A DNA stretch of 64,000 nucleotides, taken from positions 372,001 through 436,000 of the forward strand of contig BGZK01000072.1 in NCBI GenBank assembly GCA_005406025.1. Direction: 5' to 3'. This DNA is from Eumeta japonica (lineage: Eukaryota; Arthropoda; Insecta; Lepidoptera; Psychidae). Both the position numbers and the translations under genes were made by a program. The notes under the pieces are model-generated. The model worked only from the letters and a program-made list of their open reading frames with translations. It was not told the origin of the DNA and did no database searches. Within the stretch, counting starts at the first letter, position 1, and every line of letters begins with the position of its first letter. Below are positions 10,956 through 23,720 of this stretch, one piece after another.

Positions 10956-11712
10956 AATTGTTCGTCAGAAGAAATCCTGTGGAGACGCCCAACAACACGA
11001 GAAAAAACAAAAGTAATAAAACTATGAGAGCCGGGCGACAGTAATGTATCCAGCAGTAGTCCTCAGAATTGGCAGCGGGCGGCTGCGCCGGCGCCCAACA
11101 GCAACGCGCGCAGGCGCCGCGGGCTTCCGCCCCTACCACGGCACTGGCGCCTTGCTGGTTCACCACGACGCCTTGCGCGGCCGCCTCGCCCGCCCCGTAA
11201 GCCGCCTTTTCTGGCGCACGTCCGAAGCCGGATTCGTCGTCGTGCGGATTTCCGTACACGCCATACGACGCTACCATGTCCACTCCCGAGAGCGAGCGCG
11301 GCGCCGAGTCGGTCGCGGCGTCCGGCGCCGTGTTCTCCTCCGTGGTGGGCCAGCACTCGCACGAGCAACGATTCTCCTTCCGCCTTTGACGAGCGCCGGA
11401 ATCGGGCCGTCGGCCTAGCGACTCCGTCTTCTTATCTTCATCCTTCTTATGTTTGTCGTGAATATCTGAAGATTCGTAGTGTAGTCCTTTATGGTTCTCG
11501 ATGTACCAATGGCGATCTTCTGCTCGCAGCGTGGTATCGTTGTTGCCCTCGTACACGTCGGCGTAGTTGCTGAGCGGGTGCGCGCCGCCGGGGCTGTAGA
11601 GGGGTGCGGGGTTCGCCGGCCGCGGGCCGTAGCCGCGCTCGTAGTGCGGCAGGGTATCGCTCGCATAGTAGCCGGTAGCGGACGCGGCGTACTCGTAGCC
11701 CGGCCTGTTCAT
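10956..11712 (-). CDS. First coding exon of an unidentified single-pass (type II-like) membrane protein
   Basis: The ATG at 11712 is preceded in frame by a TGA 18 bases upstream and followed by 252 open codons plus one base. The exon then meets a consensus donor, GTAAGTACG; reading through it instead would give a stop after seven more codons (10933). The predicted protein has no signal peptide. Residues 1-75 are rich in Tyr, Gly and Pro (repeated GYxY-like and PHYERGY motifs). About 82-115 is highly charged (Lys/Asp/Glu, then Arg). A CSCECW cluster follows near 117. Residues 125-210 are Ala/Gly-rich and low complexity. CARCCW and DYCWIHYC precede one hydrophobic helix at about 228-249 (ALIVLLLLFFLVLLGVSTG). 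The Cys residues next to the membrane could be acylated. A cytoplasmic N-terminus followed by a late membrane anchor fits type II proteins. Insect teneurins, neurotactin-like and corin-like proteases share this plan, but I see no residue-level match to any. Later exons, including the ectodomain, are outside the window. Confidence 0.78.
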
Positions 11713-12440
11713 CTTTACCTCGCGGTCGCCTCATCTGCCTCCGCTTGTAACGGCTGTCATCCACATTTCGTTTGCGGCCTCAACCATTGCTGCGATTCCA
11801 AGAAATAATGCTATCATCATTATAAATACAAAAATTAAAATTCAAAAAGGCGCTAATATATGTAAATTGGATAATATTGCATTTTATAGCATTTTGTAGA
11901 ATTAAATTTCTTTTTAATTAAAGGAAGAAAATTCAACGCATTCATAATGTCTATGCACAGTCGGAAGGCGTAAAGTTATAAAGCCGAATAGACATCTGTT
12001 TATCTCAATTACAGCACTTGTTTGGCGGTGGTATTTATCTTTTGTATTCCAACAAACGCCCGCCGCAGGGCGGGGCGCGCGGGGCCGTACAAAGAAGTAG
12101 CGATGCGAGGAGATAGAGTCGCCTAAGTTAAATTATCCTTACAAATTTTCCTCTTTTGACACACGAAAGTCATGTAAATTGATTAAACGATAAACTTTGA
12201 AAATACGCTCTAGAGGAAATTCGAAACACAATATAGACTACGAACATGTATTGTTCTATATTTCGTATTAAAATTAATTTTCTTAATGAGTATATCTAAA
12301 CAAGTTCAGAGTTCCGAAACGTTGCGACCGCGGAATCTGTACACTGGAAGTGGACATGTTCAAAGTTCATAATGAATGTTGGCGCGGACCCACCTAATTC
12401 GATCCAATTAATTAAATTAAAAACAAACAAAAGTCGTTAC
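11713..12440 (-). other. Presumed 5' untranslated / upstream region of the membrane-protein gene
   Basis: The sequence immediately before the ATG is GGTAAAG, with purines just upstream of the start. A short GC-rich patch at about 12055-12110 (GGCGGGGCGCGCGGGGCC) lies in AT-rich sequence. Whether this is contiguous leader or contains a 5' UTR intron cannot be decided here. Confidence 0.35.
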
Positions 12441-12625
12441 GCGGAAGTAGAGGGCGGCGGCGGGGCCGGCGCGGGCGCTCGCGTCAGCCGGCCGCGCTGC
12501 ACTGATTTATGCGGCCCGGCCGGCGGCACTAACTGCCCGCCATTTGTGCCTCCTCGCGCACGGATTTACCTCCGACTCCGTGGCTTCCTTTCGTCCCGCG
12601 CACGCGGCGCACGTGAGCACATAAA
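12440..12625 (-). promoter_or_regulatory. GC-rich island, candidate promoter region
   Basis: A dense CpG-rich block about 0.75-0.9 kb upstream of the minus-strand ATG. On the minus strand it contains TCAGT (12505-12501), the arthropod initiator core, within CATAAATCAGTGCAG. The nearby ATAAAT is too close to act as a TATA box for this initiator. A plus-strand 102-codon frame across the island reflects GC bias and has no family features. Promoter function is inferred only from position and composition. Confidence 0.3.
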
Positions 12626-15600
12626 CTATCCTGACGATCGTCTACAACCGTATCGATACTTGTGTTTGAATCGACTTTAGCTTTCCTTAATATTTTCGTG
12701 TTCGTTGGTCATGTCACTATTGATACCTAAATTGACGCTCTCTTTTTGATTATTCGCCGTGCGCGCGACGTAGGCGCCGTCTAGCGTCCGCAACATATAG
12801 CATTTTATTTAATATTTATACGTTCATGAAGTAATAAAAACATTTAGTTTAAAGAGTTGTTTATTATTATTATTAATAAATAAGTGTACAAAACAAATAT
12901 AGGTGTATGGCAACAGGATCTTCTTGGTACGTTTCACTTTTCACATTGATTATATCAATTATCACTCGTTTAATGATGAAAACCTGAATATACCCAGCGA
13001 CGTGCCAATCACACATCACCTTAACCATAGGACGTTCCGTGAATTGTACGAGTATCTAACAATCATTAGTTTTTTCCCGTGGGTTCATGTGCATGGACAT
13101 GACTGTTCAAAACTTTCCATACTTCGTAATGTCATAGAACAACATCATCGATAGCGGATAAAATATAAAGAGAAAAAGCAATGCATAAAGAAAATCATTT
13201 GTCTATTAATGATATAATTACCCTACTACACACTGATATTTTTTTTCCAAATCGATTTGCTAATGCGGTTAATTATTAATTCACATTATATCAAATGGCA
13301 ATTATCAAATACACATAAATTCCTATAACAACAGATCACAATAAACCCGTCCAGCGGTTATCGTATCGAGTGTAGTTCGGTCAGATGGATGTTTTAATAC
13401 ATTATATATCTATGAAATAAATATATTTAAAAATTAGCATACTTTAAAAAATTTAAATAAGTAGTCATTATATAATTTATTTGTCCTCAATTATTATCTG
13501 CTCCGTTTTCCTATTTAGGCAGTATTATAGACATCCGACGACCTCTTTTAACTTTATCGTTTATCCCGAACAAGTGTTGGGAAGATAAGACAAGGCTTCT
13601 GTAAATTTTACCAACTTCAAACTCTATTAATTAAAGTTAACTACGTTTGAGCTGGTACGATTAATATCTTAAGCAGAAGGAGCTTTTTACCAAAAAAAAA
13701 GATGCTTAAGTAAATTTCAGTTAGTATCTTCGATATTAAGTGTCTTATTATATTAATTATTTAAGCAGTTTTATTAATCAACAAGCAATAGTGATTTAAT
13801 AACAAACGACATTTCCTTTTTTGATGTCTTACCAAAGAAGATCAGTAACATATATCACACCCATAGACCACTGAGGAACCCCCAATCCTTGAGAACCTTA
13901 GGAGAAAACGTATTTTCATCAAATAAGTGTATTTTTTTACAATATATCGAACTATATGTTTCTAATATTTTATATCCTTAATAATACGCCGCCAAACTTC
14001 TAATGCAGTAAGGATTTTTCAAAATTTTTCCAAAATTTTTCCGTATTCTCGATGATTTAGAATACGAAAATAGGTCATCTTAAAGCCATATTTTTCCAAA
14101 CTAAAGCATTTGTTTTTTCTTCTCTACTAAGTTACAGCTCCATGTCCCAAAGAAAAAGATTCAACAAAACATAAACACATCTTTCGTGTGTCACCTTGAC
14201 GGAAGCGTCAGGATGGATTTCGTGAACATCGTATTTCTCGTATTCTTCTACCTGCAAAGTTACTGCCTTCAGTAACGTCGGGGAGTTACGTATATGAAGT
14301 TGTTATCGTCGCTGCTTAAATGGTATTTCAGCTAATTTAGAACAAGGTTGATTTAGGTGTTTCCGACTCTAACTAGAGTTAACTAAATGTTTTTATGTGC
14401 TTCAATTCGATTAATAGGAATATTTGTAATCCATATCTTCTTTAGGCTTCATAACAATTAATATTTGGTGATTGTATGGCCTGGCCTCATTAATTATGAA
14501 AGATATGCTTAAGGCGTGTTATAGCGTCGTGATGGAGTGTCAAGTCGGTCCTGCAGTAGGTATTCGATCGGACGACGTCGTTGTATCGATTGCTTTAATA
14601 AACAATCTAACTGCTTAATATTTTTTTTTTTACATAAAATATGACACATAATGTACATTTTTTTATGAAGTGCGTACTTTAGTGCGAGACGACACCGCTA
14701 AGCGTTTTTCTAATTTATATACGCATTGAAAATGTCAGTTGGGTATTGCTCGATATTGAACAAGATTGACTCGAACCTTTGGGACGTGCAAACTCCCAAA
14801 AGGCGATGAGCCAGCGTGGAGGTTACATGGCCCAATATCTACACATTTCCCATCATATGAAACAAATGACTAGCGATTAGACTTTTTATACGACGGTTGT
14901 AAGAATTATTTTGCTGTACAAAGGCATTAAATGCGTTATATACAATACACATGTTCACTGCAATTTTCCGAAGAAATGGGGCATTTGGAACAAACATTCA
15001 CAACGACATTTATAATTCGACATGAAAATCTACGAAAAACTTTACACTTTTCATATTCGTATTTGTTATAAGGTACATGAATATGTGCTCGGCGTTGTAT
15101 GTGAGGCGCAGTTACTCATGCATCGATTTAAACAAACATGGATTCGATCGATGAGAGAATTGAAAATCTTGCGGACTTTCCGAGCAAGCACCCGCACCGA
15201 GTAATCATCGAATTTTTGTACCTCGTTCGCTTGTTCACTGTTCATGGGCTTCTATATCGGATCTACTAAAATTGAGGTTAAACCGAAAGAACTTCGATTT
15301 AATCAGCCACAGACGAGATTAATATCAGATTACTCGCTTGTAAAGTAATTTGACAGGATTCGGATCAAGTTGAAGCGGTCCCCATCCTAAACTCATCGAT
15401 TGTGTTCGAACTGGGTACGTATATTAAAACCGTCTATTTGACTTAGCAAAAGTTTAAGTATCGCAATGAAGTATCGACAAAGGCGTGCCCCGTCCGTATG
15501 AACTTTGCGAGCTGGGGAACTTCCAATCCTTTTGTGAAGTGTTTTGGGAGTAGATATTAATCTCTCGCGATAAATACGAATTTCGCGAAAACCCAGAGGA

Positions 15601-16829
15601 TGTCATTAGTACGTGAACTTTCAATTTCGCTTTATGAACTTCCCATTGTCCTACAAAGTAGGCGTGAAAATTATGTTCATATGCTTAAAACAGTTGTATT
15701 GATTTCTTTGTAATTATCGTCTTATAAATAATATTTGTTATAACGCCCCCCAAGATGTGTCCCGTTATAGCATTTTAACCATTGTGAAGTTTGTCAAAAA
15801 GCAATAAGATCTTCACTATTTAATAAAAACTCTAGTGCTTTTGATGATTTTTAACACCTAGGTTTGTATTAAAATTATGTGCTTTAGTTAGTTACAAATA
15901 AAAACTAAATACATCTATTTTCCTTTTGAATTCTTATATCCCAACGCGTTTTAGAGATTTATTATTTTGACAGATTTATTTCATGTGAACCCTTCTTGAC
16001 GTCATCGCGGAAGTGAAACAATTAATTGCCATTTTAATTTCTGAAAAACAGTAAAAAAAACTATGGCTAAATTAAATTACATCCAATTATATTCCAACCA
16101 TAAATACTGTGAGCATGGAGTGGTGCGTATGTAATTCCCGAAGCTTTCAAGTATATTGAATGGTTGGAGACTATTAAGTAAATTAACGACGCATATTGAT
16201 CTCTTAGAATTCGAATAAAAAAATGTTCGTTGTAGTTATGCGGAAATAAGTAATAACTAACCGTATTTGCCTCCATCGTACTAACATTTTGCAGTTATAA
16301 ATAACATCGAAGGGATTCAAAGTAAAAAATGAATAATTACAATTATTTAAATGTCAACGCAATTTATAAGAAGGCTTCGTTTTACCAATTCGATAAAATT
16401 TCGTTCAATATCTTTCATAGTAAATCACATATTTATTTTTGAAACTACAAACACTAAAAGTAATAGTGATATATTTTTTGTACTCGACTATTTATTAATT
16501 TTTTATAATATATATTCTATAGCGCGGTGTTACGGCAGATCGGAACGATTCCAAAGGCCATATCATAGGTTAGCGATGTATACAATTCTACACAGCGAAC
16601 CCGTGACAAATTTTTTTCAAATTGTTTAGCGAATTCAACTTAATGAATATTCAAAAACCAATAAACGGCTCTATAGCTTTACAGTTATCTATAGCTAGAG
16701 ATTCAAAAAAAAAACAATAAGGACTTGTGGATGAAATGATGAAAAAATAACGATGATAGCATTAATACCGGCTTTCTTATGAAATTTGATACGAGACACA
16801 ACGTAACACAGTCAACGAATTGAGCCAGA
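12626..16829. other. Long non-coding stretch
   Basis: AT-rich with no gene or recognisable transposon protein on either strand. Slightly less AT-rich, mixed-composition tracts occur around 14.75-14.85 kb and 15.25-15.62 kb. The second reads like unique conserved-type DNA, but there is no direct evidence of function. Confidence 0.5.
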
Positions 16830-17115
16830 CCGCAGGCGGCGAGCGCGTGCACCCATACAAGCGGCACCGGCGCCGGTACAGATTTTCAACACCGTTCCAA
16901 CACCACCCACAGTCTAAACACGACACATTTTATCCGTGACCATTTAGATGCATATGCGTGCGGGGCGCAAGTTTATGTCGGGGGGTCGATCAGGATCGCA
17001 CCGCGGCTCGCGTCGGAGGGCGGCGTGACAGCGCCGGGGCGGCCCGACGCGGACTGCCGCGCCCGGCGCCGCGCGCCGCCCGCCCTGCCGGCGACTTCTC
17101 ATTAATGCCCTTATC
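16830..17115. promoter_or_regulatory. GC-rich island
   Basis: A strongly GC- and CpG-rich island with sharp borders to AT-rich DNA, densest at 16975-17095. A 63-codon minus-strand frame is Arg-rich and compositional. ATTAATGCCC and TTAATTAACCG strings at its right edge are homeodomain-like. Candidate regulatory element or unrecognised 5' exon. Confidence 0.3.
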
Positions 17116-20068
17116 CGAATAAAAGTTACCGTCAAACTTAGACACTGCGACTTTAATTAACCGCCCGCACGCCAGCTTAAGTAAACGATAAAAATTAATG
17201 GAGTTTGCGCCTCTCAGAAAAATGAATGAAGTTCTTGCTTCTTATATATATAAAAAAAAATCGTAAACATATGAAAACAAACTTAATCAAAGCGGTTCTG
17301 GAACTTCGTTTATAAGTTTTAATACTATTTTTATAATAATTAGACACGTATAACAAAACAGTTCGCACTGATTGTGATTATTAAACAGACATTAGTAATG
17401 TAACCAAATATTTTATATGAATGATTTGAAAGAAAATTATATCATTCCACCGCCCTTTACTTGTAAAAAAAAATCTTTTATAATCGACTCCAAAAAAGAG
17501 ATTCTTAATTTGACTGTACACTTTTTTTAAAAGAACGTTTGAATTTCGCCATTCATTGATTAATTTTGATGTTTCCTTCTTATTTGTAAGTTTATGCTCT
17601 TAGATTAGTTCCATTTTTCTTAGAATTGAGATATGATGGTGGAGTTCATTAGAAATTCATAGTACTTCTAAACTATTATAGGCACATTTATAACAATATA
17701 AATATTTATTATAATAACTCATGCAATTGCTTTCAGAGAGCATCGTTTGATCACGTGAAATTATGATGAAAACCACATATAATTACCGCGAATTCTTTAA
17801 TGATAAATATTTTACAGATTGTGATGAGACTTTGTAGTTGTAAAGCAACTTACGTTTATAGAAATGCACGTTGTGAAGTGGAACTGATTATGTATAGTAC
17901 TAGCTAAGCTCTGATGATGGGATTTATGAGGAATCGATGAAAAATTCGAATATTATAGGCACACGTGTACCCCTTTCCTTATCGTCTATGGTAACTTGTG
18001 AATTTAAATTTTTACAAAAAGCGTCATTTGATGAAGTCAAGCTACTTACGTTCAATTGAAATGCATTATTAAAACTGAAATTAAATCTTGCAGTAAAAAA
18101 GTTAGTCCTCCAGACTCCATCATTTATATAACAAAGGAGCTTACAATACTAACTACTTACCTTCTCCCACTTCCTTATGAGTTGGAGAAATATCTGAAAA
18201 CTTAAAGGTCTCAGAGACAATTCAATCTAATTGACCTCCTATCTAAAGTATGAGTATGAGGCTGATTGCACTCCAACTAAATATATAGGGGTCTAGAATG
18301 TTTACCAACACCACCGAAAAACTGTCATCGCCACTTTCCTCACATAGAGGCGACGGCATGACTAATTATTATTACTAATATGACTGATAATTCTATGTAC
18401 ATGAATATACAATTATATCAAACTACAATAGAAGGCTAGAATTATGAAGTTTAATTACTCAATCACAAAAAAAAAATGCTAAGTAAAATAAACTTAAAAA
18501 AAGAAACTGAAAAAGTGCGTTCAAAACCTATGAAAATAATTTGTTGCTCTTGGTATCGGTATCAGCTTGATATGACAATAAAAAATCCACTTCAATGAAA
18601 GCGATAAAACTTAATAAGAGATAATCAAAGTCAACGGTTATATCTTCAACATGAAGTAACGAATTTGGAGGATATATAATTACAAAAACTGAGATATAAC
18701 CGCGCCAGGCATTTTTAATTGGTTTTTGAAATAGGTTTCTATGATCCTTAGAAAAGATGTAGTTTAACTTTTAAAACATTTAGCTGTATGGATCAAAGTT
18801 GAAAAATAGAATGTAAGTTCTAAAATTTTGATTTACAAATTATACATCTCATTTTTCATCCTGCAATATTTGTACAATTTTCCTTATTGAAATGAAATTC
18901 GTTGCATATTCTATGTATGTAAAATAACCAAATGCTGCGTCGATGTTATTTTTCATATACAGACTCTTGTATAGTGAAATATCAATACAAATTAAAAATT
19001 ATATTCATCACATCGATTGGGGTAACATTGGATACCTCTGCTAAAGTAAGAAGATAAAAGGATTTTCGCGAGAAAGTTTCCCCTACAAGTCACTTTGGGT
19101 AGACCTTCAAAAGCTATTGTCGTTGGGACACAAAAAAAGTAAAATTAAATCAAAGTGTAGAATTAGATTAGCACTTTCAATGAAAGAGTTTTGTGAAATT
19201 TTATGAATTCTTAAGACATTATTGAATTTTTCAAGGTGAAATATTCTCGTTATAACTTGAAAAATACGGTGAATGAGTTAGCTTAATACGTATAAATGTT
19301 TGCCTAAATTAAAAAAAAATAAGTATTTGCTTATTCAAAATTAAATAATTAAGCTATCGTCCAACGGTTGGTAAAACTGTTATTATTCAACGACTTTTTC
19401 ATTCAATCAATGAATATTATCATTTATGAGTTATGACATTTGTAATGATATTAATAACAAACAGTCATATAGTGAACCATATAGTTTTTAAAATTTAGAC
19501 GAATTCAAAATTGTAGCGATGTGGTTATGTGTATTTTAATTAGTTACAACAATTTTTGACGTGTATTATTAAATGAGTATCCGCGAAGTAACACCTTAAA
19601 CAATAAAATATGTAATACGTACGACTACAAAACCTTTCGTATGTATCTTGAAACGCACTTGGCCACTGTTTTACTACAGACAGCATAATGTCCTTCTAAA
19701 GTCTCTGTGCATTCAGGATTAAAAGAGTTCGATGTAGGAGATTTCTATGCATATCTCTCTGCATAAGTATGAATTGTTGTATTCAGAAACAGTTGTTGTC
19801 ATGGAGTTTAATATCCTTAACGTTGCAGAAGGCATTATCTTACATTTATAAGCGCCGTGAAAGTACTTCAATCTTGTTGATAGTATAGCTTTTCAGGCGC
19901 ATTAGGAAGGTCTAATTAAAATGTATTATCGACAGAGATCGCGAGGACACTCAAAGATCTAACACATTGCTATGTTTGTAAGATCTGAAGTTATTGCGAG
20001 TGGTGTGCAATTATATACCAGCTAGTCGCTCAATATATAAACGTAACAAATATTGATTCGTAATATAT
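17116..20068. other. Long AT-rich non-coding stretch
   Basis: No ORF over 60 codons and no element protein recognised. Weakly similar strings (AAGCAACTTACGTT... near 17843 and AAGCTACTTACGTT... near 18040) hint at a diverged dispersed repeat, too weak to delimit. Confidence 0.5.
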
Positions 20069-20128
20069 GTGTTTGTGTCTGTGTGCGTGCGTGTGTGTGC
20101 GCGCGCGCGCGTGTGTGTGTGTGTGTGT
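20069..20128. repeat. GT/GC microsatellite
   Basis: An alternating purine-pyrimidine tract: a GT run with interspersed GC, including an uninterrupted GCGCGCGCGC core, then GT again. Such tracts can adopt left-handed DNA. No gene effect is visible. Confidence 0.95.
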
Positions 20129-22079
20129 CTATATTTTTTACAGAAAATAATATGAGATACATTCTGTCATTTTTACATGTAATTTTTAATCTACCAAAAA
20201 CAATAAGTTTTTATTTATGCCAGAGAAGTATAACCTCTTACATAAATATGTACACGTGCTCTTTTTTTTACTTTAAAATAATGTTTTCTTTAAAATGAAT
20301 GTAAATAAAATATATGAACACATTTCTTTTTCGCTTTATATTCTTTTTCAAATCTAATTTAAAATAACATTTCATTAAATTTCAACATTTCTCCAAAATT
20401 AACATTGGATGATTTTTAAATACATAGTAAAAATAAGTCCAGAATATTTTAATTAACTCTAAACATTTCTAATGTTTGCCAACAAAAAATATGTAAGATA
20501 ACAAATTTAAATAGAAGACCTAATGTTTATGACTGAAAATAAATGATTTATTAATTATGGTATATTTTACATGCAAATTCACAAGTGTACAGTACAACCC
20601 ACAACTCTGCCGCTCTGAATTACCTGCGAATGATGTAATGCGCAGGTTCAACGTTTCTCGACCCTTCCTTCTTTTCCCCCGCGTTCCTATTTCACGCCAT
20701 TGCGACGCTTTCCTGACTAACTTCGCAGAGGTAGAGTTTCGTGCGTTATACTGTAGATAGACATATTTTCCAACTGGCTATTATTTCTTCTTAAACAATA
20801 TGCATGCAGTAAGTATTTATATAGATTGTGGAACATGTACTGATTTAAAACATTACCTGCAGCACCGTGCACGTGATAGAAGCAAAACTTCTTAAATTGA
20901 AAGTCGTCATTACTGATTCATATGTTTAAATTTTAATAGTTTAAATATTCTTACATAAAACTCTCCACGGACATAATCCAACAATCAGAGAACGCAAACG
21001 TAAATAATCATAAAACACAATGATGAAGATTAATTACACAACGCGTGATACGTCAACTGTTCATGTATAGCGTTTGTTGCGTACAATGACAACGCGCAAC
21101 GTTTTTGCTCACTTTCATGAAGTCGGAGTATACAGTTCTGTTTCTCCTTGCCTCTACGTTATTCTTTTCTTCTCTCTCATGTAACAAAATGTACTTAAAC
21201 TTGTTTAGGTTTCTTGGATCTAGATCCATCCTTGTAATATCACTCTCTCCGACAATCATCAATCAATTATCTATTATCAATATCACCGCTTAAGAAGTTA
21301 CAGTTCAATTTTTTTTTTAAACTCATCTCTGTATGAAATAATGGAAAACTGTGTTGAAATTTATTTTGGTTTCAATGGAAACAAACATTGTATTTTAAAA
21401 CGATTTCATGTCAGTTCAAATGTGTAACTGTTTTTAGGGTACCATAGACAAATGGCAAAAAATAGAATGATTCATAATGTCAAACGTCTGTACGTCACAA
21501 TCTTATCACTTGTTTGTTCACTTGTATCTATCTAATTCTTCTCTTTCTTCGACTGACCTAGCATCTATAATAGTTTAATGTTCTGCACACTGCCGTTTTT
21601 CGCATAGGCAACTTTTAAAGCTACTAGTAAATCAATACAAATTAAAAATCAGCATCAACTTAATCAAATAACATTGTAATAACTAATAATTAAATAATAA
21701 TAATAACTAATTAAATAAAAGTAATATTTTTATTTTTCTAGTATAAAAATTAGAGAGAGTAGAAATTATTGGAAACTCTTATCATCGTCTCTATTTAAAT
21801 ACAAAAAAAATATATAGTTCATTTGCAAGCGCCACATGCTATAGTGATAGTTTCATAAAAATCCGTTCGGTTCTTCGTGTAACTATTTGCAAAAAATGCA
21901 ATAGACGAAAATATCCAAAGCTGCATTGTTAAAATCACTTTTAACCTATCATTATTTATTGCATACAGTATGTATTAGAAAAAAGACATAGTCATGACTT
22001 AATGACGCGTTAATGCCTATAATCATATTACTAATTCCCAAGCCGTAAACTCTGTACAAAAAGTTTATGAAAGCAAGCG
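20129..22079. other. Non-coding DNA
   Basis: AT-rich. A tract of more balanced composition near 20.58-20.76 kb has a short open frame with no recognised features. Nothing else was identified. Confidence 0.5.
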
Positions 22080-22235
22080 GAACGGGGGAACTGGCTGGAA
22101 ACAAAGTTCTGCGGCGGCGCGGCGCGGACATTTACTTATTTGGCGCCGCCGCGGCCCGCAGACGGCTGCAAATGAAAAATTGAAATAGTGCGAGATAAAA
22201 CCGCCGAACTGAGTGCTTTGCGGTGCGATTTTTTT
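22080..22235. promoter_or_regulatory. Small GC-rich island
   Basis: GCGGCGGCGCGGCGCGG and GGCGCCGCCGCGGCCCGC occur either side of an AT-rich TTTACTTATTT spacer and are partly complementary, so the region can fold into a GC-rich stem. The 85-codon minus-strand frame across it looks compositional. Function unknown. Confidence 0.3.
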
Positions 22236-22404
22236 TTTTTTCGTCGAAATTCGCGTGAAAATTCTAGTTATAAGAGCAATGAATTTTATTTCAGGTACAC
22301 GAGTCGGATATAAAAAAGGCATGGTTATTATTTTGCACTCGTAACTACCAAATACATTTGCTTCCCTTTATCTTTGCACGTGTCAAGTGATAAAAGGAAG
22401 GAAG

Positions 22405-22429
22405 TATATATATAAAGTTTATATATATA
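22405..22429. repeat. 25-bp AT palindrome
   Basis: TATATATATAAA, a central G, then TTTATATATATA form a perfect inverted repeat. It may be a simple AT expansion. The sequence to its right up to 22620 looks like a repeat tail but was not identified. Confidence 0.8.
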
Positions 22430-22659
22430 AAACGTTTCTGTATCTGTCTGCTTGCCCATTTGTTGCTTGAGAACCTTTACTCCGACTTAGATCATTTTTT
22501 TTGATATGGAAATATCTCATCTGGCCAAATTTAAGAATATATTTCGTTTTGTCGGAAGAAAACTGTGACACTACACAAACGGGATAGGCTCTATTGCAAT
22601 GCACAACAACTTTCGTTTTCGGTTTATGTATGAATGTATGTATCCCTCTCTCTCCATTC

Positions 22660-22744
22660 GTGTGTGTGTGTGTGTGTGTGTGTGTTTGTGTGTGTCTGTA
22701 TGTGCGCGTGTGTGCGTGTGCGTGTGTGCGTGAGTTGTGTGTGT
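22660..22744. repeat. GT microsatellite
   Basis: A GT dinucleotide run with interruptions (GTTT, TCTGTA, GCGC). It follows a diverged ATGTATGT-type run at about 22625-22643, as often seen at the end of insect interspersed repeats. Confidence 0.95.
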
Positions 22745-23039
22745 AATATTTTATTAAAAAGTTATAAGTGTATTTATTGTATTAGTACTTTTATCATTCA
22801 CACCATTTAACAGACTTACTGATGAAGTTTAATGTCTATAATGTACTTATAATCTAATGGTACAAAACAAATATTGATTGTGAGAAAATCATAATAAAAT
22901 TGCTTTCGAGAACTTACATAGAATTACAGTTTTAATTATAATGGAAAAACCTTGTCATGCGGGCGGAGCCGTGGGTGGTCGCTAATCATTACTGTTATAA
23001 AGAAATTATACGTTTTTCTTAAATTTTCTGTTGTCCCCT

Positions 23040-23074
23040 AATTATAAGTTTTACTTTACGTAAAACTTATAATT
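23040..23074. repeat. Perfect 15-bp hairpin
   Basis: AATTATAAGTTTTAC (23040-23054) is followed by a TTTAC loop and its exact complement (23060-23074). There is no T-run on the exit side and no coding context. It is a third example in this window of a perfect stem with a 4-5 base loop. Confidence 0.85.
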
Positions 23075-23720
23075 TCACAAAGCCTCAAGGTTTAGAGTTC
23101 TTTAGCCAAAAGTAAACAGAAAACCTTAAAAGTCTTGTCATGTGTGTCCATTCGACCGGCCGTATATTACGTACGTCACCGTACAATTTAGAAAATGAAA
23201 TATCAAAAAAAAATGGAATAGATATATCGTCGTCCTTAAATTTTATATCATATACAAAAATGAAGGTTGGGAAAAGTGACTTCTAGTGCAAGTTTTAAAG
23301 TTTACCAGCTTTTAAATTCGTCAATTTTTTGGACCCTACTTACTGTAACTTTTTAACTATATCTTTTGAAAATATAAAAGTATCACAATGAAATGTAATC
23401 GAACGATTATTTTTTATTTTAAACGAAATTTTTGAGTAAGCCCTTTTATTAGTTTCGATGTTTTCATAATAACAATCGAATAAATGTCCATATGGGTAAA
23501 TGCGAATTTTAGTGTAACCGGTCAGTAACCGCTTGACTTAAACAAGTGCAAATGCCAATTTCGCTTCGTGTCATGGGTCAGTACTGAAATCTGGATTAGA
23601 GTGTTCCGCTTCCATTTAACATTTCTATATACTATATATTAACTATGGATTCGGTTGACACCGAACAGTTTACAACATATAAATATCTATTCAAATGACC
23701 TAATTTTGGGCTGATCCGAT
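23075..23720. other. Non-coding DNA
   Basis: AT-rich. No gene or element recognised between the hairpin and the GC-rich island. Confidence 0.5.

Noticed and set aside
11044..11418. Plus- and minus-strand alternative frames (up to 124 codons) across the membrane-protein exon
   Set aside because: They are GC-driven shadows with Arg/Ala-rich peptides and no features. The chosen frame has an upstream stop, a transmembrane helix and a donor in the right place.
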